Source: Streptomyces uncialis (GTDB lineage Bacteria; Actinomycetota; Actinomycetes; Streptomycetales; Streptomycetaceae). From it: a DNA stretch of 64,000 nucleotides. The stretch spans positions 7,231,501-7,295,500 of the forward strand of contig NZ_CP109583.1 in NCBI RefSeq assembly GCF_036250755.1, written 5' to 3'. The notes below the pieces were generated by a model. That model was not told the DNA's origin, searched no databases, and was given only the letters and a program-made list of their open reading frames with translations. Numbering within the stretch: position 1 is the first letter of the stretch; each line of letters starts with the position of its first letter. Positions 10,350 through 19,130 of this stretch are shown here, in pieces. Position numbers and translations under genes: made by a program.

Positions 10350-10545
10350 TCGACGGATACGCCGGCGAGAGTCTCCTGGCTTCCGGATCGGCGCCGCCCC
10401 CGGCCTTCCAGCCCCTGCGGGCCGTGACATCCGGTGTGGGGGAGCGCTCCCCGGTGACAGTGGCGGGACCGCGCCGGATTCGCACCGGCTTCCTCTGCTG
10501 CCGCCGTAATGGCCCCGGAAGTCCACCACGCCCCCGGAACAGCCG
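10350..10545 (-). promoter_or_regulatory. Cobalamin (B12) riboswitch in the cobD leader
   Basis: Read on the minus strand, this contains the conserved aptamer signatures in order: GAAGCCGGTGCGAATCCGGC, then the GCCACTGTCAC core, and near its 3' end the B12-box-like GAAGCCAGGAGACTCTC (10367-10384). These define the adenosylcobalamin aptamer of Rfam. In Streptomyces such elements shut off downstream genes when cobalamin is abundant. It lies about 130 bp upstream of cobD and is expected to control cobD-cobQ-chelatase-cobO-cobB. Outer limits are approximate. A small CAGGG/CCCTG hairpin lies between the aptamer and cobD and could be part of the expression platform. Confidence 0.95.
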
Positions 10546-10896
10546 TCAACCACGCGCTGACCTGCGGCGGCGCAGTGTGTGAAGACCCACACGCACTCGG
10601 TGACGGCGGGGGCGACGGCGGGGGTGACGACAGCCCTCGCGGGAGCCCTCGCGGGAGCCGTGCCGGGAGTGATGACGCCGGCCGGGACGAGGGGAGGATG
10701 ACGGCGGCCGATACGACAGCGGGGCGGCCGGGTGACGGGGACCTTGGGGGTGACGACAGCGGTCCGGCCGGTCACCGCGCTGGAGGCGGTGACCGGCCGG
10801 ACCGGTGGTTCATCGGATGCCGCGACCCTGTTGGCACAGGGCGACGGGGGCCGGAGCCGACGCGGGGGCCGGGGACCGGCCGTGGGACGGCTCGGC
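10546..10896. other. Gene-free stretch upstream of the cob operon
   Basis: No coding region is supported here. It should contain the promoter of the riboswitch transcript on its lower-coordinate side; I could not assign convincing -35/-10 boxes. A GTGTG..CACAC inverted repeat lies near 10579-10596. The other end holds the strong terminator hairpin at 10760-10804. Confidence 0.6.
10760..10804 (-). terminator. Strong hairpin terminator after the pit operon
   Basis: A perfect 19-bp inverted repeat (arms 10760-10778 and 10786-10804, 7-base loop) stands about 90 bp past the stop of the small membrane gene. Arms begin CGGTCCGGCCGG. There is no U-tract, as is common in Streptomyces. Confidence 0.7.
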
Positions 10897-11133
10897 TCAG
10901 ATGACGATCAGATAGATGCCGTAGCTGACCGCGGCCACACACAGCGCGAAGCTGGCGTAGGCGCTGGTCGCGGCGACTGCCGCGGCCCCGCTCTTCGCAC
11001 CGCCGTTGGCGGCGACGGCCGCGTCACGCTTGGAAAGTCCGACTATACCGAGTGTGAACAGGCCCACCAGGGCCACGGTGGCCACGAGGCTCACTCCGAA
11101 CACCGTGCCCAGTGCTACCCAGTCGATCTTCAT
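10897..11133 (-). CDS. Small two-helix membrane protein of the pit operon
   Basis: A 78-residue protein with one hydrophobic helix at about residues 8-32 and a second at about 54-77, joined by a short Ala/Gly-rich loop with a Lys-Arg pair. No catalytic motif. Only 11 bp separate it from the end of the phosphate transporter gene, so it is co-transcribed. As I recall, S. coelicolor has an equivalent small gene beside pitH2. A role as an accessory subunit or stabiliser of the transporter is inference from position only. Confidence 0.8.
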   Translation of the reverse strand: MKIDWVALGTVFGVSLVATVALVGLFTLGIVGLSKRDAAVAANGGAKSGAAAVAATSAYASFALCVAAVSYGIYLIVI

Positions 11134-11144
11134 GGGAGGGTTCC

Positions 11145-12407
11145 TTACACCTTGGCGGTCCGCGGAGCGGACTCCGTCGAGGGACCGTTGTCGGCCGGGA
11201 TGGTTGCCGTGAGGTCACCCGTGACCGTCACCGTCTCGGCGGCCGGCCCCGCCGGGGGAGGGGTGACAGCGGCCATGGCGTTGGTGACGACACCCGCGGG
11301 CTCGCCGTCCACGTCGTTGACGTTGTTGTGGTCGACGATGTCACGCCGCGACAGCACCCAGATGACCGCCGAACCGGCGATCAGCAGTGTGCCGGTGGCG
11401 ATGACGCCCCAGGTGCCCTGCTTGGTGAGCAGCTCGGCGAGCGCGCCGACCAGACCGGCGGCCGGGAGGGTGAGCCCCCAGGCCACGAACATCCGGGTCG
11501 CGGTCGACCAGCGGACGACCCCGCCCTTGCGGCCGAGGCCCGCGCCCATCACGGCACCGGAGCAGGACTGCGTGGTGGAGAGCGAGAAGCCGAGGTGCGA
11601 GGAGGCCAGGATGACCGTCGCGGCGCTGGTCTGCGCGGCGAAGCCCTGCGGCGGCTCCAGGTCGGTCAGACCCTTGCCCATGGTGCGGATGATGCGCCAG
11701 CCGCCGAGGTAGGTGCCGAGCGCGATGGCGATACCGGCCGAGGCGATGACCCACGCGGGCGGGTTCGACCCGGGCACGAGGACACCACTGGTGACCAGCG
11801 CCAGGGTGATGATGCCCATCGTCTTCTGCGCGTCGTTGGTGCCGTGCGCCAGCGAGACGAGACCGGCCGAGGCGATCTGACCGGCGCGGTAGCCCTTGGA
11901 GGCCGCCTTGCCGTCGGCCTTGCGGCCGATCCGGTAGGTCAGGCGGGTCGCGATCATCGCGGCCACACCGGCCACCAGCGGGGCGGCGATCGCGGGCAGC
12001 AGAACCTTGGTGACGACCGTGGAGCCGTTCACGGAGGACCAGCCGGCCGACATCACCGCGGCGCCGATGAGGCCACCGAAGAGCGCGTGCGAGGAGCTGG
12101 AGGGCAGACCCAGGAGCCAGGTCAGCAGATTCCAGAGGATCGCGCCGACGAGCGCCGCGAAGATCACTTCTGTGCGGAGGCCCTGTTCGTTGATCATGCC
12201 GCCGGAGATCGTCTTGGCGACCTCGACCGACAGGAAGGCACCGACAAGGTTCAGCACGGCGGACATGGCCACCGCCGTCTTGGGCTTCATTGCGCCAGTG
12301 GAGATGGTCGTCGCCATCGCGTTGGCTGTGTCGTGGAAACCGTTCGTGAAATCGAACACGAGAGCGGTGACGATCACGATTCCGAGGAGGAGCGTGATGT
12401 TTTCCAT
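11145..12407 (-). CDS. pitA: Low-affinity inorganic phosphate transporter (Pit/PitH2-like)
   Basis: Cation-coupled phosphate uptake of the PiT (PHO4) family. Residues 18-31 carry the first PHO4 signature, FDFTNGFHDTANAM, and the second half has the diverged repeat with LAHGTNDAQKTMG near residue 195. GLPSSSSHALFGG is a further family motif. About ten or more membrane segments; 420 residues. No DUF47 (Pap) accessory gene is adjacent; instead a small membrane gene follows. A PHO box lies 37 bp upstream of the ATG, which points to PhoP control. Most like the PitH2 branch, judged from the neighbours. Confidence 0.92.
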   Translation of the reverse strand: MENITLLLGIVIVTALVFDFTNGFHDTANAMATTISTGAMKPKTAVAMSAVLNLVGAFLSVEVAKTISGGMINEQGLRTEVIFAALVGAILWNLLTWLLGLPSSSSHALFGGLIGAAVMSAGWSSVNGSTVVTKVLLPAIAAPLVAGVAAMIATRLTYRIGRKADGKAASKGYRAGQIASAGLVSLAHGTNDAQKTMGIITLALVTSGVLVPGSNPPAWVIASAGIAIALGTYLGGWRIIRTMGKGLTDLEPPQGFAAQTSAATVILASSHLGFSLSTTQSCSGAVMGAGLGRKGGVVRWSTATRMFVAWGLTLPAAGLVGALAELLTKQGTWGVIATGTLLIAGSAVIWVLSRRDIVDHNNVNDVDGEPAGVVTNAMAAVTPPPAGPAAETVTVTGDLTATIPADNGPSTESAPRTAKV

Positions 12408-12443
12408 TTACCCAGGCTTCTGTTGGACGACAGTGGCGGTTGG

Positions 12444-12476
12444 AACGTAGGCAACCTGAGTGAACGGAAGATGAAC
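12444..12476 (-). promoter_or_regulatory. PHO box (PhoP operator)
   Basis: On the minus strand three 11-nt direct units stand in register: GTTCATCTTCC (12476-12466), GTTCACTCAGG (12465-12455) and the degenerate TTGCCTACGTT (12454-12444). Streptomyces PHO boxes are 11-nt direct repeats with a conserved GTTCACC head, so the first two units match well and the third weakly. The site is 37 bp upstream of the pit start codon. Confidence 0.85.
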
Positions 12477-13272
12477 TGAGGCAGGCATCGCGGTGTCCCA
12501 ATCTGGAGCAAGGCTATTCCGCATAGCGGAACCCGGCGAGCGTGCCGCACCGGCGCCGCGGAATCCCGGACTCCGGGGCTCCCGGGGGACTCCCGGGACG
12601 CACCCTCCGGACCCCGGCGCGGACCCCAGGAGATCCTGGTCACGCACGGTTTCGGGGTCCGTCCACCACCCGCCCGACCGGTACTCACCGACCGTTCACC
12701 CACCGGGCGACGCCCGGCGGCAGGCCGCGCGGACCTCGCTGTCCGCGCCGCGGTGTTCGTCGGTGCCGGAACGCCCTGTCGATCGGAACCGCTCACGGCC
12801 TGTCCTCGACACCTCTTCCGACTGTACGGCCCATGACTCGAACTCCTGACATTAGAGCCGATTTGCCCCCGTATGTAAGGAAGGTCACCTGATCACCCTC
12901 GGCCCCACCGGTGCCATCCAGCCGCAGGACCCCCGCATACCCGGTAGGCCGGGCCCCGACGGGGATCCGGCCTACCGCTGCATGGCCCGTAGGGCCTGTG
13001 CCGGACGGGGCAGGGGAGCGGGGGCGTGCGGAGAGGTGAAGCCCGGGTACCGGCAGCCCGGGTACCGGCGACGGGATCGGCCGCTGCCGAGGCCCGCGCC
13101 GAAGGGCGAAGCCCGAGCACCCCCGCTGCACCCCGGCCCGGCCCCGCTCCATCCCGGCCCGGCCCCGCTCCATCCCGGCCCGGCCTCCGCTCCATCCCGG
13201 CCCGGCCCCGCTCCACCCGGCCCGGCCCCCCGTCGACTGGCCGCCCGAACCCCCACCGCAGACACTGGACGA
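12477..13272. other. Gene-free stretch between pit and the hydrolase
   Basis: About 800 bp with no supported gene. It is GC-rich and includes a run of near-identical CCCGGCCCGGCCCCGCTCC units at about 13130-13225 that keeps several frames open by composition alone. One clear hairpin lies at 12943-12976. The pit promoter should lie just upstream of the PHO box. Confidence 0.6.
12943..12976. terminator. Hairpin of unknown direction
   Basis: Perfect 10-bp inverted repeat GGTAGGCCGG / CCGGCCTACC with a 14-base interior that itself pairs CCCC with GGGG. It has terminator-like strength but lies more than 500 bp from the pit start and 300 bp before the hydrolase, so its target is unclear. Confidence 0.5.
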
Positions 13273-14472
13273 GTGCGTACCGCCCAAGCGACGGCAGCGG
13301 CCGTCACCGCCGCAACCACCACCGCCCTGGCAGCCCTGGCCGCGGGCCACGTCGCCAGTGGCGCGGCCCTGAGACCCGCCGCCGGCCGCCCCCTCCCCAC
13401 CGAACCCCGCCTCACCCTGCACGCCGTCACGGCGGGCGACGCGGCGGGCGGGGCGACGGCCTCCGCGACGAGCTCCGCAGGGAGCCCCGCGACGAGCTCC
13501 ACGGCGGGCCGCGTCACCCTCACCCGCGCCCTCGCGTCCCTGCGCCCCGGCGTCTACGGCCTCGCGGGCGACGGCACCCACGCCGTCGTGGGCCCCGTGG
13601 TCACCTCGGCCCCCCACACCGCCGACACGGTCGTCCGCCGCCTGGAACGGGTCACCCACGGCACCCTGGAGCCGGGCGACAAGGTCTGGCTCACCCCCCA
13701 GGTGCACATCGGCAATCCCCGCACCGCCCTGGGCCTCGACCACGCCGACGTCAGCGTCCCCGGCGAACTCGGTTCCCTGCCCGCGTGGTTCGTCCCGGGC
13801 GCCCGGGACACCTGGGTCATCGCCGTGCACGGTCTGGGCACCACCCGCGAGCACCCGATGGTCGTCATGGAGCAACTGCACCGGCACCGCTTCCCGGTCC
13901 TCGCCCTGGCCTACCGGGGAGACCTCGGCGCGCCCCGTCCCCCGGACGGGCTCAGCCACCTCGGGGAGACGGAGTGGCGCGATCTGGACGCCGCGATCCG
14001 CTACGCCGTCCGCTACGGCGCGGCACGCGTCGTCCTGCACGGCTGGTCCACCGGCGCCACGATGGCCCTGCGCGCCGCGACCCACTCCGCGCTGCGGGAC
14101 CGTATCGCCGGGATCGTCCTCGACTCCCCGGTCCTGGACTGGGAGGCGACCGTGCGCGCGCTCGCCGCCGCCCGGCATGTGCCCGGTCCCCTGCTCCCGC
14201 TGGCGGTCCGCGCGGCCCAGGGCCGCACCGGACTGCGCCCGCACCAGATCCGCGAGCGCGCCGACATCCGCGAGCTGCGCGTCCCCACGCTGGTGGTGCA
14301 CGGCCCGGGGGACACCGTCGCCCCCTGGGGGCTGTCCCGCCGCTTCGCCCGCACCCGGCCCGATCTCGTCACCCTGCACACCGTCCCGGACGCCCCGCAC
14401 GGCGCGATGTGGAACGCCGACCCGAAGGGCTACGAAGAGGCCATGCGCCGCTTCCTCACCCCCTTCGGCTGA
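13273..14472 (+). CDS. Alpha/beta hydrolase with N-terminal export or membrane segment
   Basis: A 399-residue serine hydrolase of unknown substrate. The N-terminus is Ala/Thr-rich and hydrophobic (residues 3-25), which looks like a signal or anchor. The catalytic set is visible: oxyanion region HGLGTTREH, nucleophile elbow GWSTGAT, acid in VVHGPGDTVAPW, and histidine in DAPHGAMWN near the C-terminus. GTG 13273 is chosen because everything upstream in frame is low-complexity Pro/Gly/Ala sequence encoded by a repeated GC tract. The next gene in the same direction begins 236 bp later. Confidence 0.8.
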   Translation: MRTAQATAAAVTAATTTALAALAAGHVASGAALRPAAGRPLPTEPRLTLHAVTAGDAAGGATASATSSAGSPATSSTAGRVTLTRALASLRPGVYGLAGDGTHAVVGPVVTSAPHTADTVVRRLERVTHGTLEPGDKVWLTPQVHIGNPRTALGLDHADVSVPGELGSLPAWFVPGARDTWVIAVHGLGTTREHPMVVMEQLHRHRFPVLALAYRGDLGAPRPPDGLSHLGETEWRDLDAAIRYAVRYGAARVVLHGWSTGATMALRAATHSALRDRIAGIVLDSPVLDWEATVRALAAARHVPGPLLPLAVRAAQGRTGLRPHQIRERADIRELRVPTLVVHGPGDTVAPWGLSRRFARTRPDLVTLHTVPDAPHGAMWNADPKGYEEAMRRFLTPFG

Positions 14473-14708
14473 CGCGCACCCCGTCCCCCCTCCCGCCCCG
14501 GTGGCTCCACGCGGCCCCGGCGGCACCACCGCCACCCATACCCCCCTGCGGTAACGCGCACCTCGTACGGGGCCCGTGCGGGCACCTCCGGCCGCGCCTT
14601 CCGTTTCTCCTCTCTCGAACACGGCACGAACCACGGGACAGGGGTTCGCTGTCTACCCGCGTGGCATTCCGTTTGGGTTTTCCGACCGTCAACCGGAAGA
14701 CTGCACCC

Positions 14709-16208
14709 GTGACGTCCCGTATCCCGCGCGACTCCAGGCTCCGACTCGTCCGTCCGCGCCCCCTGGCCGCCGCCACCCCGGCGGTCGGTGAGCGACGCAC
14801 CCGCCGCCCCGCACCCAGGCCCCCGGAAGGCACACCCGCGCCCTCCGAACTGGCCCGCACGGCCCGTGCCGGCCTCGCCGGCGCGGTCCGGGTCGCCCGC
14901 TGGGCCGACACCGAACTGCGTCCCGGCGGTGACCTCACGGGGCCCCGGAGGAACCCCGCCCCCGGCCTGCGCGGCGCCCCGGCGCCGACCGCACCGGCCG
15001 CCTCGGGCACCCCACACAACTCCCTCGCCACCACGCCCGACGGCGGCGGCAACCTCTCCGACCCCACCGCCGAACGCGCCGCCGCCGAACTGGGGCTGTC
15101 CGCGCGTCAGATCCGCGCCGACTGGGACACCGCCCGGCTCGCCGGACTCGTCGAGGTGCACGGCGACTACGCCCGCCCCGGCTGGCGGCTGCGCGCCTGG
15201 GACCGGGACGACGCCGCCGTGCTGCGCGGCTGGGTCGCCCTCTTCGACGCCTGGTCGCTGGCCCACCCCGCCCCCGGCGGACTCGACCCGGCGGCCGTCG
15301 CCGAGGCCGTGGAGGCGATGCCCCAGGTGCTGTCCTTCCTCCAGCTCTCCGCCGGACCCGTCCCCGTGCCGCAGCTGCTGGACCTGCTGGAGCAGCGCGT
15401 CACCGAACTGCGCACCGAGCGCTGCGAGATCCCCTACGGTCCGCGGCCCGAGCCCCCCGCGCCCGACGCCCGCGCCGCCGCCACCGCGCTGCCCGCCCTG
15501 CTGGACTGGGCCCTGCGCGCGCTCACCGCCGTCGGCGCGCTCACCTGCGCCCCCGGCCAGGCCACCCTCACCCCGCTCGGCAGCTGGGCGGTGTGGGTCA
15601 AGCTGGAGCAGATCTGCGTGGCCGCGCAGAGCCAGGCCGGGGGCAACATCGAGCAGTCCGCCGAGGACATGCTGCGCGGCTGCGCGCGGCTGCGCCCCGG
15701 TGACGCCCGCGCCGAGTACCGCGCGTGGCTCGCCGCCCGGACGGTCTCCAGCGCGGTCACCGAACTCGTCGGCGCGGCCCGGGGCGAGGACGCGCTGCTG
15801 CGCGGGCTGGCCTTCGAGGCGCTGCGGGTCGTCGGCGCCCCCGCCGAGTCGGAGGTCCGCCAGGTCCGCGACGAGCCCTCGCTGAGGCCGTACGTCCTGC
15901 TGTGGCTGGCCGAGATAGAGGGCGTCGACCCCGAGGACACCCACACCGTCCTCACCCATGACGAGGAGACCTGGCTCTGGGTCGACACCGCGGCGGCCGT
16001 CGCCGACCACGGTGAGGCGCAGCTGCTCGTCCGCCATCTGGAATCCGCGCGGCAGCCCACGGTCCCGGCGCTGCTGGACGACATCCGCAAGGTCGGGCAT
16101 CCGCGTACGGTGCAGGTCCTCGTGGCACTGGCCGCCGCCCATCCCGATCCCGCGCTCGCCAAGGCCGTGCGCCGCGCGGCCTTCCAGGTCCACACCGGGG
16201 GAGGCTGA
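14709..16208 (+). CDS. Conserved hypothetical protein with possible winged-helix and HEAT-like parts
   Basis: A 499-residue cytoplasmic protein with no recognised catalytic motif. The N-terminal 100 residues are Arg/Pro/Ala-rich and probably disordered. Residues about 120-190 could form a winged-helix-like segment (ADWDTARLAGLVEVHG). The C-terminal third is a series of amphipathic helices that reads like HEAT repeats, ending KVGHPRTVQVLVALAAAHP. GTG 14709 follows GGAAG by about 8 bases. I recall similar hypothetical proteins beside the VOC gene in other Streptomyces but know no function. Confidence 0.72.
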   Translation: MTSRIPRDSRLRLVRPRPLAAATPAVGERRTRRPAPRPPEGTPAPSELARTARAGLAGAVRVARWADTELRPGGDLTGPRRNPAPGLRGAPAPTAPAASGTPHNSLATTPDGGGNLSDPTAERAAAELGLSARQIRADWDTARLAGLVEVHGDYARPGWRLRAWDRDDAAVLRGWVALFDAWSLAHPAPGGLDPAAVAEAVEAMPQVLSFLQLSAGPVPVPQLLDLLEQRVTELRTERCEIPYGPRPEPPAPDARAAATALPALLDWALRALTAVGALTCAPGQATLTPLGSWAVWVKLEQICVAAQSQAGGNIEQSAEDMLRGCARLRPGDARAEYRAWLAARTVSSAVTELVGAARGEDALLRGLAFEALRVVGAPAESEVRQVRDEPSLRPYVLLWLAEIEGVDPEDTHTVLTHDEETWLWVDTAAAVADHGEAQLLVRHLESARQPTVPALLDDIRKVGHPRTVQVLVALAAAHPDPALAKAVRRAAFQVHTGGG

Positions 16209-16228
16209 CCCGCCCCGGACCCGCCGGA

Positions 16229-16642
16229 TCACCCCCCGATCGCGGGGGCGTACGTACCGAAGCTCCACAGATTGCCCTCGGTGTCCCGGGCCAGGTAGTC
16301 CCGCGAGCCGTAGTCCTGGTCCGCCGGGGGCGTCACGATCTGCGCGCCCTGCTCCACGGCCCGCCGGTGGTGGGCGTCGATGTCGTCCACCACCACGTAC
16401 GTCCCCGACGGGCCCGCGCCGGACATCGCCTGGTCGAACCGGCCGCCGCGGCCCTTGGAACCGAGCATCACCGCGCCGTTCCCGTGGGCCAGCTCGGCGT
16501 GCGCGACCCGGCCGTCCGCCCCCTCGTGGACACTCACCACCGTGAAGCCGAACGCCTCCGTGAGCTGCTTGATCGCCGCGTGCGCGTCGGCGTACAGCAG
16601 GGACGGGTAGACGGTCGGCGGGGTGCCGTTCGCCGCTGCCAT
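16229..16642 (-). CDS. VOC (glyoxalase/bleomycin-resistance fold) family protein
   Basis: A 137-residue single VOC domain with beta-alpha-beta-beta-beta modules: VYPSLLYADAHAAIKQLTEAF at the start and YVVVDDIDAHHRRAVEQGA in the second module, ending RDTEGNLWSFGTY. The metal-site residue in that last strand is W-adjacent rather than the usual GHxW, so it is closer to PhnB-like members. Substrate unknown. It converges on the hypothetical gene, 20 bp apart. Confidence 0.85.
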   Translation of the reverse strand: MAAANGTPPTVYPSLLYADAHAAIKQLTEAFGFTVVSVHEGADGRVAHAELAHGNGAVMLGSKGRGGRFDQAMSGAGPSGTYVVVDDIDAHHRRAVEQGAQIVTPPADQDYGSRDYLARDTEGNLWSFGTYAPAIGG

Positions 16643-16988
16643 GGGACTCCTCCTCGGTCGTGCGGCACCGGGCCGCTCCCGGCGCCTCCGCGAGCGGAAA
16701 CCGGACTGTCACTCAGTGTGACACCGGCCACTGACAGTGACCTCCTGAACGGCCGCCGTCCCGCCCGTCCGCTCCGCCCCGCGCCCCGCCGAGATCTCCG
16801 CACGACCCCCGCCGAGACCCTGCCGCGACCCCCGCTGCGGCTTCCCGCCAAGGCGTCCGGGGCCCGATCGGGAAATCCGCTTGCGTACGCCCGTTAGAAT
16901 TGCTCCATGGCTGTTCTCCTCGTGCATTAGACGGCGTCACCCGCCCTCGCCGCCCACCTCGCCGTCCACCCGCCACAGGAGTACGTCC
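16643..16988. other. Leader region of the ABC-F gene
   Basis: Intergenic region between the divergent VOC and ABC-F genes. TAGAAT at 16895-16900 is the best -10-like box. A GGGAAAT at 16870-16876 with CGTT at 16892-16895 has a loose resemblance to a SigR promoter, not strong enough to call. The 7-codon uORF at 16907-16930 lies in it. Confidence 0.5.
16907..16930 (+). CDS. Seven-codon upstream ORF (candidate leader peptide, MAVLLVH)
   Basis: ATG-GCT-GTT-CTC-CTC-GTG-CAT-TAG starts 6 bases after a TAGAAT -10-like box, so it would be translated leaderless or almost so, 59 bp ahead of an ABC-F gene. Several antibiotic-resistance ABC-F genes are known to be controlled by ribosome stalling on short leader peptides. 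The hydrophobic peptide and position fit that idea. No direct evidence of translation is available. Confidence 0.4.
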   Translation: MAVLLVH

Positions 16989-18587
16989 GTGATCACCGCC
17001 TCCGGTATCGAGCTGCGTGCCGGTGCCCGCATCCTCATCGAGTCCGCGACCTTCCGTATCGCCAAGGGCGACCGCATCGGCCTGGTGGGCCGTAACGGCG
17101 CCGGCAAGACCACCCTCACCAAGGTTCTCGCCGGGGAAGGCCAGCCCGCCGGGGGTACCGTCGCCCGTTCGGGCGAGGTCGGCTACCTCCCGCAGGACCC
17201 CCGCACCGGCGACCTCGACATGCTCGCCCGCGACCGGGTGCTGTCCGCCCGCGGCCTCGACACCCTGATCCGCAAGATGCGCGAGAACGAGCAGCGCATC
17301 GCCGTCGGCCAGGGCGCCACCCGCGAGAAGGCCATGCGGCAGTACGAGCGGCAGGAGACCGAGTTCCTCACCAAGGGCGGGTACGCCGCCGAGGCCGAGG
17401 CCGCCACCATCGCCGCCGCGCTCAACCTCCCCGACCGGGTCCTCGGCCAGCCGCTCCATACGCTCTCCGGTGGCCAGCGCCGCCGGATCGAGCTGGCGCG
17501 CATCCTCTTCTCGGACGCGGACACCCTGCTCCTGGACGAGCCCACCAACCACCTCGACGCCGACTCGATCGTCTGGCTGCGCGACTACCTCAAGACGTAC
17601 CGCGGCGGCTTCATCGTGATCTCCCACGACGTCGACCTCGTGGAGACCGTCGTCAACAAGGTGTTCTACCTGGACGCCAACCGGTCCGCGATCGACGTCT
17701 ACAACATGGGCTGGAAGCTGTACCAGCAGCAGCGCGAGGCCGACGAGAAGCGCCGCAAGCGCGAACGGCAGAACGCCGAGAAGAAGGCCGCCACGCTCAA
17801 CGCCCAGGCCGACAAGATGCGCGCCAAGGCCACCAAGACGGTCGCCGCCCAGAACATGGCCCGTCGCGCCGACCGGCTGCTGGCCGGTCTCGACGCCGTC
17901 CGCCAGTCCGACAAGGTCGCCAAGCTGCGCTTCCCCGACCCCGCGCCCTGCGGCCGGACCCCGCTCACCGCGGAAGGCCTTTCCAAGTCGTACGGCTCGC
18001 TGGAGATCTTCACCGATGTCGACCTGGCCATCGACAAGGGCTCCCGGGTCGTCATCCTCGGACTGAACGGCGCGGGCAAGACCACCCTGCTCCGGCTGCT
18101 CGGCGGGGTCGAGAAGCCCGACACCGGCGAGGTCGTCGAGGGCCACGGCCTCAAGCTCGGCTACTACGCCCAGGAGCACGAGACCCTCGACCCGGAGCGC
18201 ACGGTCCTGGAGAACATGCGCTCGGCGGCTCCCGACCTGGACCTGGTCCAGGTCCGCAAGACGCTCGGCTCGTTCCTGTTCTCCGGCGACGACGTCGACA
18301 AGCCCGCCGGTGTGCTCTCCGGCGGGGAGAAGACCCGGCTCGCCCTCGCGACGCTCGTGGTGTCCTCCGCCAACGTCCTGCTCCTGGACGAGCCCACCAA
18401 CAACCTCGACCCGGCCAGCCGTGAGGAGATCCTGGGCGCGCTGCGCACCTACAAGGGCGCCGTCGTCCTCGTCACCCACGACGAGGGCGCCGTGCAGGCG
18501 CTCCAGCCCGAGCGGATCATTCTCCTCCCCGACGGTGTCGAGGACCTGTGGGGCGCCGACTACGCGGACCTGGTCGCCCTCGCCTGA
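16989..18587 (+). CDS. ABC-F family ATPase (ribosome-associated)
   Basis: A 532-residue soluble protein with two ABC ATPase domains and no membrane part. The first Walker A is GRNGAGKT (about residue 35) with LSGGQRRR near 158. The second Walker A is GLNGAGKT near 357 with LSGGEKT near 443. A charged Lys/Arg/Glu-rich interdomain linker of about 80 residues lies between them (about 240-315). ABC-F proteins act on the ribosome E site in translation regulation or antibiotic protection. Resistance function is possible but unproven; this copy sits in a housekeeping neighbourhood. GTG 16989 follows GGAG at 16977-16980. Confidence 0.9.
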   Translation: MITASGIELRAGARILIESATFRIAKGDRIGLVGRNGAGKTTLTKVLAGEGQPAGGTVARSGEVGYLPQDPRTGDLDMLARDRVLSARGLDTLIRKMRENEQRIAVGQGATREKAMRQYERQETEFLTKGGYAAEAEAATIAAALNLPDRVLGQPLHTLSGGQRRRIELARILFSDADTLLLDEPTNHLDADSIVWLRDYLKTYRGGFIVISHDVDLVETVVNKVFYLDANRSAIDVYNMGWKLYQQQREADEKRRKRERQNAEKKAATLNAQADKMRAKATKTVAAQNMARRADRLLAGLDAVRQSDKVAKLRFPDPAPCGRTPLTAEGLSKSYGSLEIFTDVDLAIDKGSRVVILGLNGAGKTTLLRLLGGVEKPDTGEVVEGHGLKLGYYAQEHETLDPERTVLENMRSAAPDLDLVQVRKTLGSFLFSGDDVDKPAGVLSGGEKTRLALATLVVSSANVLLLDEPTNNLDPASREEILGALRTYKGAVVLVTHDEGAVQALQPERIILLPDGVEDLWGADYADLVALA

Positions 18588-18627
18588 CCCCGCCCGCCCG
18601 GCGCCCACGCGCCCGGCCCGCCGACCG

Positions 18628-18660
18628 CCGCCCGCCGGACCTTCCCCGGCGGGCGGTTTC
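18628..18660 (+). terminator. Terminator after the ABC-F gene
   Basis: Perfect 11-bp stem CCGCCCGCCGG / CCGGCGGGCGG with a 7-base loop, followed by TTTCCGTT, 40 bp after the ABC-F stop. Confidence 0.8.
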
Positions 18661-18785
18661 CGTTCCGGCCCGGGCCCCCGGTCCCCGACCCGGACCGCAC
18701 CGGCCGGTCCGGTCGGACAGCGCCTGGCCACCCCGGACCGGGCCGACCCCGACCCGTGCCGCCGCCCCCGGAGGGCGTGGCCGCT

Positions 18786-18865
18786 CGATGGGTGATCCAA
18801 GCAGTGATCCACCGCGTATGGATCATTCGGCCCAGCGGTGATCCATCAAAGGTGTGAGATCGCCT
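18786..18865 (+). promoter_or_regulatory. Cluster of five GATC sites ahead of gbn
   Basis: Within 80 bp there are five GATC motifs: TGATCCA, TGATCCA, GGATCAT, TGATCCA and AGATCGC, several sharing the TGATCCA form. The gene downstream encodes a homologue of Gbn, a GATC-specific nucleoid-associated protein of Streptomyces. In random sequence of this length a single GATC would be unusual. Autoregulatory binding is inferred. Confidence 0.65.
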
Positions 18866-19130
18866 AGTGCCGTGGTGCGCCCTACACCGATCCCAGGGAG
18901 CGGACCCGTCCCTTCCACTTCCGCCCGGCATCGCCGTTCTGACCTGCCGATTCCCCGCCGATCGGCTGCCAGGGGGTGTGAAAGCCCGAGCGGAGGCAAA
19001 GATTCCCCTCGTGTGGATCGCTTCCCAATCGGCCTCCGATGTCGTACTGACCTTGCCGAATGGGTGGCCAGGAAGCCGAAGAGGGGTGATCATGAGAAGT
19101 CCAGAGCGCACTTCCCATGAGGAGGCACGG

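Noticed and set aside
12793..14634. Leftward frame of about 610 codons over the hydrolase
   Set aside because: Antisense to a hydrolase with an intact triad. Composition is Gly/Arg/Ala shadow coding.
16865..16900. SigR promoter before the ABC-F uORF
   Set aside because: GGGAAAT and CGTT are only a loose match and the spacing is short. Kept as a note only.
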